The notes beneath the pieces were generated by a model. That model searched no databases and had not been told where the DNA came from. It saw only the letters and a list, made by a program, of their open reading frames with translations. From positions 1 to 64,000 of the forward strand of contig JBCDKM010000010.1 of assembly GCA_038746605.1 (NCBI GenBank): a stretch of DNA of 64,000 nt. The letters run 5' to 3'. Source of the stretch: Rubricoccus sp038746605 (GTDB lineage Bacteria > Bacteroidota > Rhodothermia > Rhodothermales > Rubricoccaceae). The position numbers and the translations under genes were made by a program. This document shows, in pieces, positions 42,582 through 50,961 of this stretch (the first letter of the stretch is position 1; each line of letters starts with the position of its first letter).

Positions 42582-42859
42582 TGCTCGTTCTCGTGGTCTA
42601 CGACGTTCCCGATGATCGTGATCGCACCCGATGGGCGCACGAGTTGGAAGGCTTCGGCCGACGGGTGCAGTACAGCGTCTTCGAGTGCCACCTCACGGCT
42701 CGGCGGTACCGCGAACTGCGGCAGCGTGTGAAGGCGTTCGTGGCTCAAACCGACGATGCTTCGGTCCGTTGCTATCGGTTATGCGCGACGTGTCAGCAGC
42801 GTGTCGAGACGTTTGGGAAAGGGCCGGATGTTGGCGATGCCGCGTATTTCATCGCGTGA
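42581..42859 (+). CDS. cas2: CRISPR-associated protein Cas2
   Basis: This 92-residue protein is the structural partner of Cas1 in spacer integration. It starts MLVLVVYDVPDDRDRTRWAH with the ferredoxin-like beta-alpha-beta pattern and conserved Asp8, followed by GRRVQYSVFECHLT, typical of Cas2. Its ATG overlaps the TAA of RT-cas1 (TAATG). The CRISPR leader begins immediately downstream. Confidence 0.95.
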   Translation: MLVLVVYDVPDDRDRTRWAHELEGFGRRVQYSVFECHLTARRYRELRQRVKAFVAQTDDASVRCYRLCATCQQRVETFGKGPDVGDAAYFIA

Positions 42860-43139
42860 CGGCCGCTTCCTTCGTCGTTCGTATTCTCTCGACGCTGCTT
42901 CATGGCGTGAGGTCGCCCTCACCGGAGGCTCCTTCGCCTACGCAGCTGTTTTTTGACATCTTGTGCCGTACGACATGCCCCCTCTCCCGCCACAGCTGCA
43001 ACTCGTTGTCTCCCAATGGGCTCCTCGATGGGTATGACACGTTCTGCGACCACCTGTCACCTGCGACCGCTTGGGGAATGCCCAGTCCGCCAAACCGTGT
43101 TCTGGAGCCCTTGTGCCCCATAGGCTCCAGAGTGCGGCG
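42860..43139 (+). promoter_or_regulatory. CRISPR leader
   Basis: This 280-bp stretch between cas2 and the first repeat has no convincing gene. It contains a T-run plus TTGACA (about 42950-42960), a possible -35 box. The last 38 bp hold a perfect 8-bp inverted repeat, CTGGAGCC (43102-43109) and GGCTCCAG (43123-43130), ending 9 bp before repeat 1. A related version of this end precedes the degenerate mini-array at 54780. Confidence 0.75.
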
Positions 43140-45074
43140 GTCGCACCGATGCCGCGCCTCTAGCGGCTTGAAACCGAAGTCTGGGAAAGCCGGCTTCCCG
43201 TAGGCTGCAGGGGTCGCACCGATGCCGCGCCTCTAGCGGCTTGAAACTTGGGGTTGGTTCGGAGGACTCGCTACTACAAGCTGCGAGGTCGCACCGATGC
43301 CGCGCCTCTAGCGGCTTGAAACCTGCGCACCCGAGGCGTAGAGGGTGCTGTGGTGTGTCGCACCGATGCCGCGCCTCTAGCGGCTTGAAACCGGCGATTC
43401 CTGCGAGACATGAAGGTGAGTTGGATGTTGTCGCACCGATGCCGCGCCTCTAGCGGCTTGAAACTCGGAGACCGGGCCCTCGGCGCGGAACACGTCCAGC
43501 GGTCGCACCGATGCCGCGCCTCTAGCGGCTTGAAACAAGGCTTTTTAGACCAGCCAGTACACCACCCGCGTCGCACCGATGCCGCGCCTCTAGCGGCTTG
43601 ATACGCGAGGTAGAGAATGGTGAGGACCGAGGCGGCAAGGAGTCGCACCGATGCCGCGCCTCTAGCGGCTTGAAACCATGAGACAACCTTAAGCTCTCCT
43701 GTTCCGCACCAGCTTTGTCGCACCGATGCCGCGCCTCTAGCGGCTTGAAACATGTAGATGGTGATCTCGAAGGCGATCGGGAACCGTGCGTCGCACCGAT
43801 GCCGCGCCTCTAGCGGCTTGAAACTCAAAGTGGACGAGTTTCAGCGCGGCGAGCCACTCGTCGCACCGATGCCGCGCCTCTAGCGGCTTGAAACAATAGT
43901 AGAGCGTAACGCCCACGACGTAGCACAGGCCCCGGTCGCACCGATGCCGCGCCTCTAGCGGCTTGAAACAGTACGCCGCCGAGGGGTAGGCGACGGACTC
44001 GGTGTTGTCGCACCGATGCCGCGCCTCTAGCGGCTTGAAACCTCGGGGAAGACTCCGAGCGTGTCTGCCCCGACGAGTCGCACCGATGCCGCGCCTCTAG
44101 CGGCTTGAAACCCAGCGCCTCTTCGTCCTCTGCCAGCGGTTGGATCTGGCAGGTCGCACCGATGCCGCGCCTCTAGCGGCTTGAAACAACAGTGCCAGCC
44201 GCTGGAAACGGCGTCGGGACGCGGTCGCACCGATGCCGTGCCTCTAGCGGTCTCCCCCGCCTCGGTCTCCCCGTGGGCGCACCGAGGCGGGCGGCACCGA
44301 GTTGTCTCAGCCTGTCCAACAAGCGCAGGCCGCGACGTATCCTCGGGGACCTGTTCCTTGACATGCTGCGCTCAGGCTCCTCGACAGTGAGCAATACCTC
44401 TCGGTCGGTGCGCCGATGCCGCGCCTCTAGCGGCTTGAAACCAATACGGTGCGGACGCTGTCACGAAACGCGTTCATGCCGTCGCACCGATGCTGCACCT
44501 CTAGCGGCTTGAAACATGATCGCGCGCCGCGCGCTTCTTGATGTTCTTGCGTGTCGCACCGATGCCGCGCCTCTAGCGGCTTGAAACCGGGCTCGCGCTT
44601 ACAGGCGCTGCACCCATGGTGGCGGTCGCACCGATGCCGCGCCTCTAGCGGCTTGAAACAGTACGCCGCCGAGGGGTAGGCGACGGACTCGGTGTTGTCG
44701 CACCGATGCCGCGCCTCTAGCGGCTTGAAACTCCACTTGGAGGGCCTGAGTTCTTGGTCCAGCGTAATGGTCGCACCGATGCCGCGCCTCTAGCGGCTTG
44801 AAACAAGGTATTCGGTCTCTTCTGCAATGGCGTGGTTCGTCGCACCGATGCCGCGCCTCTAGCGGCTTGAAACGTGTCGCTGCCGACGATGTCACCTTCG
44901 CACCAGTCGAGTCGCACCGATGCCGCGCCTCTAGCGGCTTGAAACCCCAGGCAGCGTCCCTGGCAGCGGCCAGATCCTCATCGGTCGCACCGATGCCGCG
45001 CCTCTAGCGGCTTGAAACAGACTCAAGGCCCTTGACCTCTTCCTCTGATTCGCGAGTCGCACCGATGCCGCGCA
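43140..45074 (+). CRISPR. Type III-B CRISPR array, 24 spacers in two segments
   Basis: The 35-bp repeat begins GTCGCACCGATGCCGCG and ends CTAGCGGCTTGAAAC; its last 8 bases, CTTGAAAC, would be the crRNA 5' handle. The repeat folds as GCCGC-loop-GCGGC. Segment 1 has 15 full repeats (43140 to 44187) and a truncated 16th (44224-44250). Segment 2 has 9 full repeats (44407 to 45018) and a truncated last one (45056-45074). Spacers are 33-41 bp. Repeat 7 (43570) and those at 44407 and 44481 carry base changes. The spacer after the repeat at 43935 is identical to the one after 44625. Leader, repeat polarity and the decayed 3' end all indicate transcription left to right, so the newest spacer is at 43175. 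Confidence 0.97.
44251..44406 (+). other. Non-repeat interruption of the CRISPR array
   Basis: Repeat 16 is cut after TAGCGG and followed by 156 bp without repeats. The interruption opens with CCGCCTCGG (44257) and CCGAGGCGG (44282-44290) as a hairpin with a 16-base loop. The same hairpin, with nearly the same loop, closes the whole array at 45084-45121. This suggests two arrays, each ended by the same hairpin, rather than one. A TTGACA at about 44354 could be a promoter remnant for the second. Confidence 0.75.
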
Positions 45075-45083
45075 TAGCGATTT

Positions 45084-45121
45084 CCCCGCCTCGGCCTCCC
45101 CGTGGGCACACCGAGGCGGGG
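45084..45121 (+). terminator. Hairpin at the end of the CRISPR array
   Basis: Arms CCCCGCCTCGG (45084-45094) and CCGAGGCGGGG (45111-45121) with a 16-base loop (CCTCCCCGTGGGCACA). It follows the last truncated repeat. The same element occurs at 44257-44290. No T tract follows, so termination would have to rely on the strong stem. Confidence 0.6.
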
Positions 45122-45297
45122 GTGCTCAAAGGGACGCCAGCGCCCGGCGGCTATCCGTGAGGCACTCGTACCGAAAAAAGTCCCAGGCCGATGTGCCGTG
45201 TTTGGGCGCGGAGTCGTACCCTCGCGTTCCGGGACGTCCCGGCAGGTTCTTATGAGGCTGTCGGGGTGCGTTCTTGCTCGCATCTTCCCCACCCTCC
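45122..45297. promoter_or_regulatory. Upstream region of the cmr operon with palindrome
   Basis: This 176-bp gap contains a perfect 14-bp palindrome CCGGGACGTCCCGG at 45229-45242, 56 bp before cmr1. The core GGGACGTCCC occurs again at 52212-52221 before the membrane CARF gene, and a variant precedes the integrase. It is a candidate operator. Confidence 0.5.
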
Positions 45298-46440
45298 ATG
45301 CCCCTCTTCACTGCCCGGTTCGAGTGTGAGGTCCTGACCCCGATGTTCCTCTCGGGGGTTGATCAGGAAACCTGCGAACTCCGCGCGGCCTCCCTTCGGG
45401 GCGCCATGCGGTACTGGTACCGGGCGCTCTTAGGGGGACGCGGGCTCTCGCTCCGGGAGGTCAAGGGCGCAGAGGCACGGGTATTCGGCGAAGCGGCTCG
45501 CGATGGAGGCGTCGGGAGTTCAGCCGTATCCGTACGGGTGCATGCGCCACACCTCACGGACCACATCCGTCCGGCAAACACCCTCCCGGACTGGGATCAC
45601 AAAACGGACGCAGAACATCCTCGGGGAAAGCTGAGCCCCAACTCGGGCACCGGGTACCTCTGGTTCTCGGTCGCGCTGGGATCCAACTTCAGATCGTACG
45701 TGCAGCCTGAAGCACGCTTCCAGGTCGTCCTCACGTCCCGATCTGAGGTGGCGCTGCGGGAGGCTCTTCGTGCCTTCTGGCTCGTGGTGCACCTGGGAGG
45801 CATCGGGACACGGTCGAGGAGAGCAGCAGGATCGATCTGGGTACGGGGTGTCCTGTTCTCCAAGCACCTCTCCGAGGAGTTTCGAGGCCCGGCTTTCATC
45901 GAGACGTTTGACGTAAAGACGGTAGGCCGTGAGTTGGAGCGGATGCTTGCTGAAGAGCGTGGCACCTCAACACCCCCGTTCGATACGCTCAAGCCAGGAC
46001 GTTCTCTAATCGGTACCCGCTCACTGCCGACGGACTCCTGGAAGAAGGCCGTTCAGTCAACCGGGGAGCACCTCAAGTCGTTCTGGTCTACTCAGCGCGC
46101 AGGCACTCGAAGGCCGAGCGATTCAGACCGGGCTGGGTTTGGGCTTCCGGTCACGTTGGGATCTAAGAGCCGCCAGCGGGAACTCAAGCTCGATGTCTCC
46201 CCTCTCGACCCGACGGACCGTAGAGCGTCCCCACTGCACATTTCCATCGTTCCGCTTCTCGGGACCAGGGGGTCCTTAGGAGCGGTCTACACCCTCATGG
46301 CTGGCCCCTTCGGTCCACTCGGAACGGATCTTTTGGTCGAGTACGTCAACGCGGACAGAATAGACAGAGCGTCGATGCCCGATGGGGCGTTCGTCCGCAA
46401 CTATGTCACCACCGCGATCTCGGAAACTGTTCTGTCGTGA
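45298..46440 (+). CDS. cmr1: Type III-B effector subunit Cmr1 (Cas7 family)
   Basis: This 380-residue RAMP protein starts at the ATG at 45298. The N-terminal motif reads FECEVLTPMFLSGVDQ...LRAASLRGAMRYWYRALLG, diagnostic of Cmr1, which caps the 3' end of the crRNA in the Cmr complex. A glycine-rich second RAMP motif (VHLGGIGTRSRRAAGSI) lies near residues 175-190. The stop overlaps the cas10 start (TGATG). It begins an apparent seven- to eight-gene operon. Confidence 0.93.
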   Translation: MPLFTARFECEVLTPMFLSGVDQETCELRAASLRGAMRYWYRALLGGRGLSLREVKGAEARVFGEAARDGGVGSSAVSVRVHAPHLTDHIRPANTLPDWDHKTDAEHPRGKLSPNSGTGYLWFSVALGSNFRSYVQPEARFQVVLTSRSEVALREALRAFWLVVHLGGIGTRSRRAAGSIWVRGVLFSKHLSEEFRGPAFIETFDVKTVGRELERMLAEERGTSTPPFDTLKPGRSLIGTRSLPTDSWKKAVQSTGEHLKSFWSTQRAGTRRPSDSDRAGFGLPVTLGSKSRQRELKLDVSPLDPTDRRASPLHISIVPLLGTRGSLGAVYTLMAGPFGPLGTDLLVEYVNADRIDRASMPDGAFVRNYVTTAISETVLS

Positions 46441-48404
46441 TGGATCGCACCTCACTTCTGCTCGTCACGCTCGGGCCGGTCCAGGGCTTCATCGCCGCCG
46501 GGCGGCGCACAGCCGATCTCTGGGCGGGCTCCGAGATGCTCTCTCACCTCGCAGGCACAGCCATCGAGGCGGTGGAGTCTGAGGGACATCCGGTCGAGTT
46601 TCTGTTTCCTTTCCGGGGCGCGGAGACCTCGTCCCCCGCTGATCCCGAAGGAGCCGCGTCGTTGCCAAACCGCTTTCTGGCCCACGTGCCTGAGAGCGAG
46701 GTGAAGCGCCTCGCCGTTACAGCCCAGACAGCCGTTCGAGAGGAGCTTCGCAAGATCGCCCGGTACGCACTCAAACAGGTCGGGCTTCGAGAGTCGCATG
46801 CACACGAGGCAGAAGCCGTCGCGCAGTACGTCGAGGTCGCGTGGGTCGGCCTTCCCGAGGACTCCGCTTCTTCGTACGACACCCTCTACCGTCGGGTCGA
46901 GGCACTCGGGGGCGCGCGGAAAGCGCTCCGCTCGTTCGAGGGAGCACCAGGGACGGACGATGCAGACGGCGCTTGGCCGTCCGGCGAATCCGGCCACCGG
47001 TGCACGCTGATCCCCACTCTCCCGGCGCTCGTGCCCACCCCACAGGCTACTCCCAGCGAGGTACGGAACTTCTGGCGAAGCGACGTGGCCGTCGCCTCAA
47101 AGGGCCGGATCCGACCGTCGGAGCGGCTCTCGGGGGTCGCTCTGGCGAAACGATACTTCCCGGATTACCTCCGCGAGTTACTCCGCCTTCCTGCGTCCGA
47201 GACCGAGGCGTTCCCCTCTACTTCTTCCTTCGCTGCCGCTGACTTCGTGCACGCCGTGATGGCCTCGGCAGACGAGAACGTCCGCCACGCCGCATCCGGC
47301 TACGAGGCTATCATCGGTTCGCTTCCTCGCAAGGTTCGCCGCCGATACACAGAGAGCGCTATCCCGGCTCTCCGCATAGCATCCCGTGAGAGCCCCGGGC
47401 AGTTGTATCGTCGGAGTGGGCGGCTCCTCATCGGCGATGAGCTCACAGCTGACGAGGTGGAGAAGGAACTCGGTCCCGTCCCAGACCATGAGGGGGCGAC
47501 GCTGACCGAATACCTAGAGTGCCTCGCGCAGCGTCGCGGTGCTCTTCTGCTTGCCGCCGAGGCCGCAGGTATCCGCCCCCCCTCTCGCTACTACGGCGTC
47601 CTCGTACTCGATGGGGACCACATGGGCCGCTGGCTCTCGGGCGAGATCGGCCGCGACGCCTTCGGCGGTAAGGTGGGGGCCGAACGGCATCGCGAGATCA
47701 GTCGGCGGCTTCAGGCATTCGCACGGGACACGGTCCCACCACTCGTGGAGGGATACGAGACGGAAGGGAAACCGGCCGGTCTGGGTCGCCTCGTGTACGG
47801 CGGCGGCGACGATGTCGTCGCGTTGCTCTCGTTCGAGACGGCATTGCAGGCAGCCGTTGCGATTCAGGAGGCGTTCCGCACAGTGCTTCCCGATGCCACT
47901 GCCAGCGCGGGGCTCGTCTTTGCTCATCATCTCACACCGCTCCAGCAAGTCCTCGATGCCGCCCGGGTTGCCGAGAAAACGGCCAAGGACACCGGTCGAA
48001 ACCGGATCACCATCACGGCACTTAAGCGCTCCGGCACTCCCGCTTCACTCACTCTGAAGTGGAGCGCCCTCTCGGGCGCCCAGGCCTTCTCCAAGCTCAT
48101 CCGGGAGAATCGCGTCGCGTCCGGGTTCGCATACGATGTGGAGGACCTCATACGGCGGCTCAGCGCCCCGCCCCCCATCGGCAGACCGCACGAGGAGCGT
48201 CATATTCCCGAGTTCCTGCACGGGCCGTTCCGCGAGGAGGTGCGTCGGCTCTTTGGGCGCCGGATGCCTGAGACGGCTTCCTCGGAGGCTCAGGCCGAGG
48301 CATACGAGGAGTCGGTCGCGGCCCTCCTGGGTCCGGTCCGCCCTGCACGGCTAGCGGGTGCACTTCACGTCGCGCAGCTTCTCGGCAAAGGCGGAGACCG
48401 CTAG
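46440..48404 (+). CDS. cas10: Cas10/Cmr2, large subunit with GGDD cyclase motif
   Basis: This 654-residue protein starts at the ATG at 46440 (a GTG at 46437 is also in frame). It opens LLLVTLGPVQGFIAAGRRTADLWAGS, the usual Cmr2 start, so there is no HD nuclease domain and target DNA cutting is not expected from it. The second palm domain has the intact catalytic motif G-G-D-D at about residues 455-458 (LVYGGGDDVVALL), preceded by VLVLDGDHMGRWL. Cas10 with GGDD makes cyclic oligoadenylates from ATP when target RNA is bound; the CARF proteins downstream are the likely receivers. The length is at the short end of the family. Confidence 0.95.
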   Translation: MDRTSLLLVTLGPVQGFIAAGRRTADLWAGSEMLSHLAGTAIEAVESEGHPVEFLFPFRGAETSSPADPEGAASLPNRFLAHVPESEVKRLAVTAQTAVREELRKIARYALKQVGLRESHAHEAEAVAQYVEVAWVGLPEDSASSYDTLYRRVEALGGARKALRSFEGAPGTDDADGAWPSGESGHRCTLIPTLPALVPTPQATPSEVRNFWRSDVAVASKGRIRPSERLSGVALAKRYFPDYLRELLRLPASETEAFPSTSSFAAADFVHAVMASADENVRHAASGYEAIIGSLPRKVRRRYTESAIPALRIASRESPGQLYRRSGRLLIGDELTADEVEKELGPVPDHEGATLTEYLECLAQRRGALLLAAEAAGIRPPSRYYGVLVLDGDHMGRWLSGEIGRDAFGGKVGAERHREISRRLQAFARDTVPPLVEGYETEGKPAGLGRLVYGGGDDVVALLSFETALQAAVAIQEAFRTVLPDATASAGLVFAHHLTPLQQVLDAARVAEKTAKDTGRNRITITALKRSGTPASLTLKWSALSGAQAFSKLIRENRVASGFAYDVEDLIRRLSAPPPIGRPHEERHIPEFLHGPFREEVRRLFGRRMPETASSEAQAEAYEESVAALLGPVRPARLAGALHVAQLLGKGGDR

Positions 48405-48405
48405 C

Positions 48406-49557
48406 ATGATGGCCCACCTCTTCCTACGCCCCACCGACGTTCTCGTCTTCCGCGACGGTCGCCCGTTCTCGGCTGGCGATGATCACTTCGCCACCGGGCC
48501 GTTTCCTCCTCCGCCGTCCGTGGTCTACGGCGCCATCCGGCGGGCCCTCCTGGAGTCTGTCGGCGCTGACCTTCGCGCCACTGACTTCGGTCTGACGGGC
48601 ACCGAGGCGGAGGTTCTCGGAACGACGGAGAAACCGGGCACCCTCCAACTTCGGGGCCTATCGCTCGCCCGAACCACGCCACGGGCGAAAACGCGGCTCT
48701 GGCCCGCTCCGCTCGATCTCCTACGGGAGAAATCGTCGGTTCGCTCTGTGCCGCGCATCACACTCTCTGCCCCGGCTCTCCTTCCGGCAGGGTCAGAGAC
48801 CAATCTCCCCGAGGGTCTGCTGCCTCTCGCGGCTCCCCCCCTGGACGGAGCGCCCGTCTTCCAAACGGCAGGCGGGTTCCTTTCAGACCCGTGCTACGAT
48901 GACGTGCTCTCCGGCATACCACCGGCCGACCATGAGGTTATCCGGCCGGATATGCTGTTCCTCCGTGAGCCACGCTCCCACGTCAGCCTCAGGGGCGAGA
49001 CCCAACTCGCGTTCTCCGGTACCGCTGAGGAGGGGAAGCTCTTCGCTGTGGACTTCGTCCGCCTCCATGAGGACGTAGGGCTCGCTGTCGAGGTGGACGG
49101 GCTTCAGGGTCTCTCCATACCTGGCACCCTCCGCCTCGGGGGAGAGGCGCGACCGGCTCGGATCGAGACCTTCACGCCTCGACCTCGTCCCTCAGTCCAG
49201 CTCTCCGGGTCACGACTCCGCCTCGTCCTGACCACGCCATGCCCCTCTCAGGCTGGCTGGCGCCCGGAGGCGCTGCGCAACCAGGAGGTCGAAATCAACG
49301 GAACGACGTTCGCTGCCCGACTCGTAGGCGCGGCTGTGGGACGTCACCAGACCGTTGGTGGATGGGACGCGGCGCGAGGACGCCCAAAGCCTGCTCGCCG
49401 GGCCGCGCCTGCGGGCAGCGTCTACTTCCTCGATGACGTGGCCGACCCGGCCGGGCTGATCGACGCTCTTGACGGCCAGAGCCTCTGCCCTCACTCCACG
49501 GATCGCGCGCAGGGCTTCGGCCTCGTCCGCGTAGGGACGTGGACGCCCACTGACTGA
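48406..49557 (+). CDS. cmr3: Type III-B effector subunit Cmr3 (Cas5 family)
   Basis: From the ATG at 48406 the protein has 383 residues (an adjacent ATG is at 48409). It starts MMAHLFLRPTDVLVFRDGRP, the standard Cmr3 opening, with FATGPFPPPPSVVYGAIRRALL soon after. Cmr3 binds the crRNA 5' handle next to Cas10. The C-terminal half (GQSLCPHSTDRAQGFGLVRVG) has the glycine-rich RAMP end. One base separates it from the cas10 stop. Confidence 0.93.
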   Translation: MMAHLFLRPTDVLVFRDGRPFSAGDDHFATGPFPPPPSVVYGAIRRALLESVGADLRATDFGLTGTEAEVLGTTEKPGTLQLRGLSLARTTPRAKTRLWPAPLDLLREKSSVRSVPRITLSAPALLPAGSETNLPEGLLPLAAPPLDGAPVFQTAGGFLSDPCYDDVLSGIPPADHEVIRPDMLFLREPRSHVSLRGETQLAFSGTAEEGKLFAVDFVRLHEDVGLAVEVDGLQGLSIPGTLRLGGEARPARIETFTPRPRPSVQLSGSRLRLVLTTPCPSQAGWRPEALRNQEVEINGTTFAARLVGAAVGRHQTVGGWDAARGRPKPARRAAPAGSVYFLDDVADPAGLIDALDGQSLCPHSTDRAQGFGLVRVGTWTPTD

Positions 49558-49566
49558 CCCCGACTC

Positions 49567-50532
49567 ATGTTCAAGTCTGCCGCTCTTCTCTTCTTTCACG
49601 CCGAGACCTCGGTCCATGCCGGGTCGGGACAATCGTTCGGGGGAATCGACCTAGCGATCCAACGCGAACGCCACACCGAGTTTCCCATGATCGCGGCCAG
49701 CGGGGTGAAGGGCGCCTCACGCGACTGGTTCTCGCGGAAGTATCCCGCGCAAGGCGACGGCGATGACATCCGACCGCACCAGAAAGTGGCAGCGGTCTTC
49801 GGTCCAGACACGCGAAACGCAAGCGCTCACGCAGGCGCCGTCTCGTTTACAGACGCACGGACGCTCCTATTCCCCGTTCGCTCGTTTCGAGGCGTCTACG
49901 CCTGGACCACTTGCTCCTCTGCACTCGCCCGACTTCGCCGTGATGTATCGCTGCTAGAGGAAGCTCCGCAGCCCGGCATCCTCGAGATCGCGTCCCCACC
50001 GGCCGGGACCGCCTACGGAAGCGCCACCCAGTGCGATGTATCGGACGAGGGGGGGGTGCTGCTCGAAGAGTATGCCTTCTCTTTTCAGCCACGCGAGGAG
50101 ATAGACGTACTCGCGACATGGCTCCGGGAGAACGCGTTCCCCGGAAAGCCGACAGGAGACGCTCCAGACGCATACCAACCTTTCCGCGACCGTCTCGCCT
50201 CGCACCTTCTGGTCCTCCACGACGACGACTTTGCCGATTTCGTCCGGTACGCGACGGAAATACAGGCCCGCGTCGCGCTCAACGAGAAGAAGACTACCAC
50301 GGGCGACGGCGGCAACCTCTTTTATCAGGAGAACCTTCCAGCGGATACCGTCCTCTACGCCGCTACCCTCGCGAGCCGTGATCTCAGCGGGAAGCTGAAC
50401 GGCAACGGTAGCGCCGATCACATGCTTGGCATCATTCGCCAACTCGACGGTCAACGAATCCAACTCGGCGGCGACGAGACCGTCGGGAAGGGAATCTGCT
50501 GCACTCGATACCTCGGTCCCTCCTCACCATGA
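49567..50532 (+). CDS. cmr4: Type III-B backbone subunit Cmr4 (Cas7)
   Basis: This 321-residue protein builds the repeated backbone of the Cmr complex and cuts target RNA at 6-nt steps. The catalytic Asp is D28 in G-G-I-D-L-A-I-Q-R, where Cmr4 proteins place it. ASGVKGASRDWF gives the RAMP signature. The C-terminal QRIQLGGDETVGKGICCTRYL matches the family end. Its stop overlaps the cmr5 ATG by 4 bp. Confidence 0.95.
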   Translation: MFKSAALLFFHAETSVHAGSGQSFGGIDLAIQRERHTEFPMIAASGVKGASRDWFSRKYPAQGDGDDIRPHQKVAAVFGPDTRNASAHAGAVSFTDARTLLFPVRSFRGVYAWTTCSSALARLRRDVSLLEEAPQPGILEIASPPAGTAYGSATQCDVSDEGGVLLEEYAFSFQPREEIDVLATWLRENAFPGKPTGDAPDAYQPFRDRLASHLLVLHDDDFADFVRYATEIQARVALNEKKTTTGDGGNLFYQENLPADTVLYAATLASRDLSGKLNGNGSADHMLGIIRQLDGQRIQLGGDETVGKGICCTRYLGPSSP

Positions 50533-50960
50533 CGAGACAAACCATCGAACAGCGGCGTGCCGCAAGCGCCTGGGCAGCCGTGAATGATGCCGCACGAGAC
50601 AAGGGGGTGTTCAAGAAATACGAACCTCTTGTCCAGGGGGCGCCGGTCTCGATTCGAACCGCCGGTTTCGGGCAAACCCTCGCCTTCTATCACTCGCGCC
50701 CGAACGAGCGGAGAGAGTACAAGCTCCTTGCTGACCAGTTGGCTGCCTGGATCCTGCGGGAGAGTCGAGAGGCCCCACCCGACCCGACCAAGACGCTGGA
50801 TGACCTGATGAATGCGATCATTGCACAGGCGACCTCAACGGAAGACTACCGTAGGATGATGGTAGAGGCACTAGCTTACCTGGCCTGGCTGAAACGGTTT
50901 GCGGCTGGACGGAAGAGCACCCGTAAGGAGAACGGACCAGAGGAGACGAGCGCCTCTTGA
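50529..50960 (+). CDS. cmr5: Type III-B small subunit Cmr5 (Cas11)
   Basis: A 143-residue, all-helical protein (RRAASAWAAVNDA..., LAFYHSRPNERREYKLLADQL, EALAYLAWLKRFAAG) matching Cmr5, which lines the inner filament of the complex. The C-terminal 15 residues are a charged tail. It overlaps cmr4 by 4 bp (ATGA) and is directly before cmr6. Confidence 0.92.
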   Translation: MTRQTIEQRRAASAWAAVNDAARDKGVFKKYEPLVQGAPVSIRTAGFGQTLAFYHSRPNERREYKLLADQLAAWILRESREAPPDPTKTLDDLMNAIIAQATSTEDYRRMMVEALAYLAWLKRFAAGRKSTRKENGPEETSAS

Positions 50961-50961
50961 T

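Noticed and set aside
44251..44406. A full second leader for array segment 2
   Set aside because: TTGACA and a short AGGCTCC match exist, but overall similarity to the real leader is too weak to call.
43274..44895. Open frames through the CRISPR array with repeated HRCRASSGLK or EARHRCD-type peptides
   Set aside because: These are translations of the repeats themselves, not proteins.
46440..48404. HD nuclease domain in Cas10
   Set aside because: The protein begins at the Cmr2 palm-type motif; no HD pair with the right spacing is seen.
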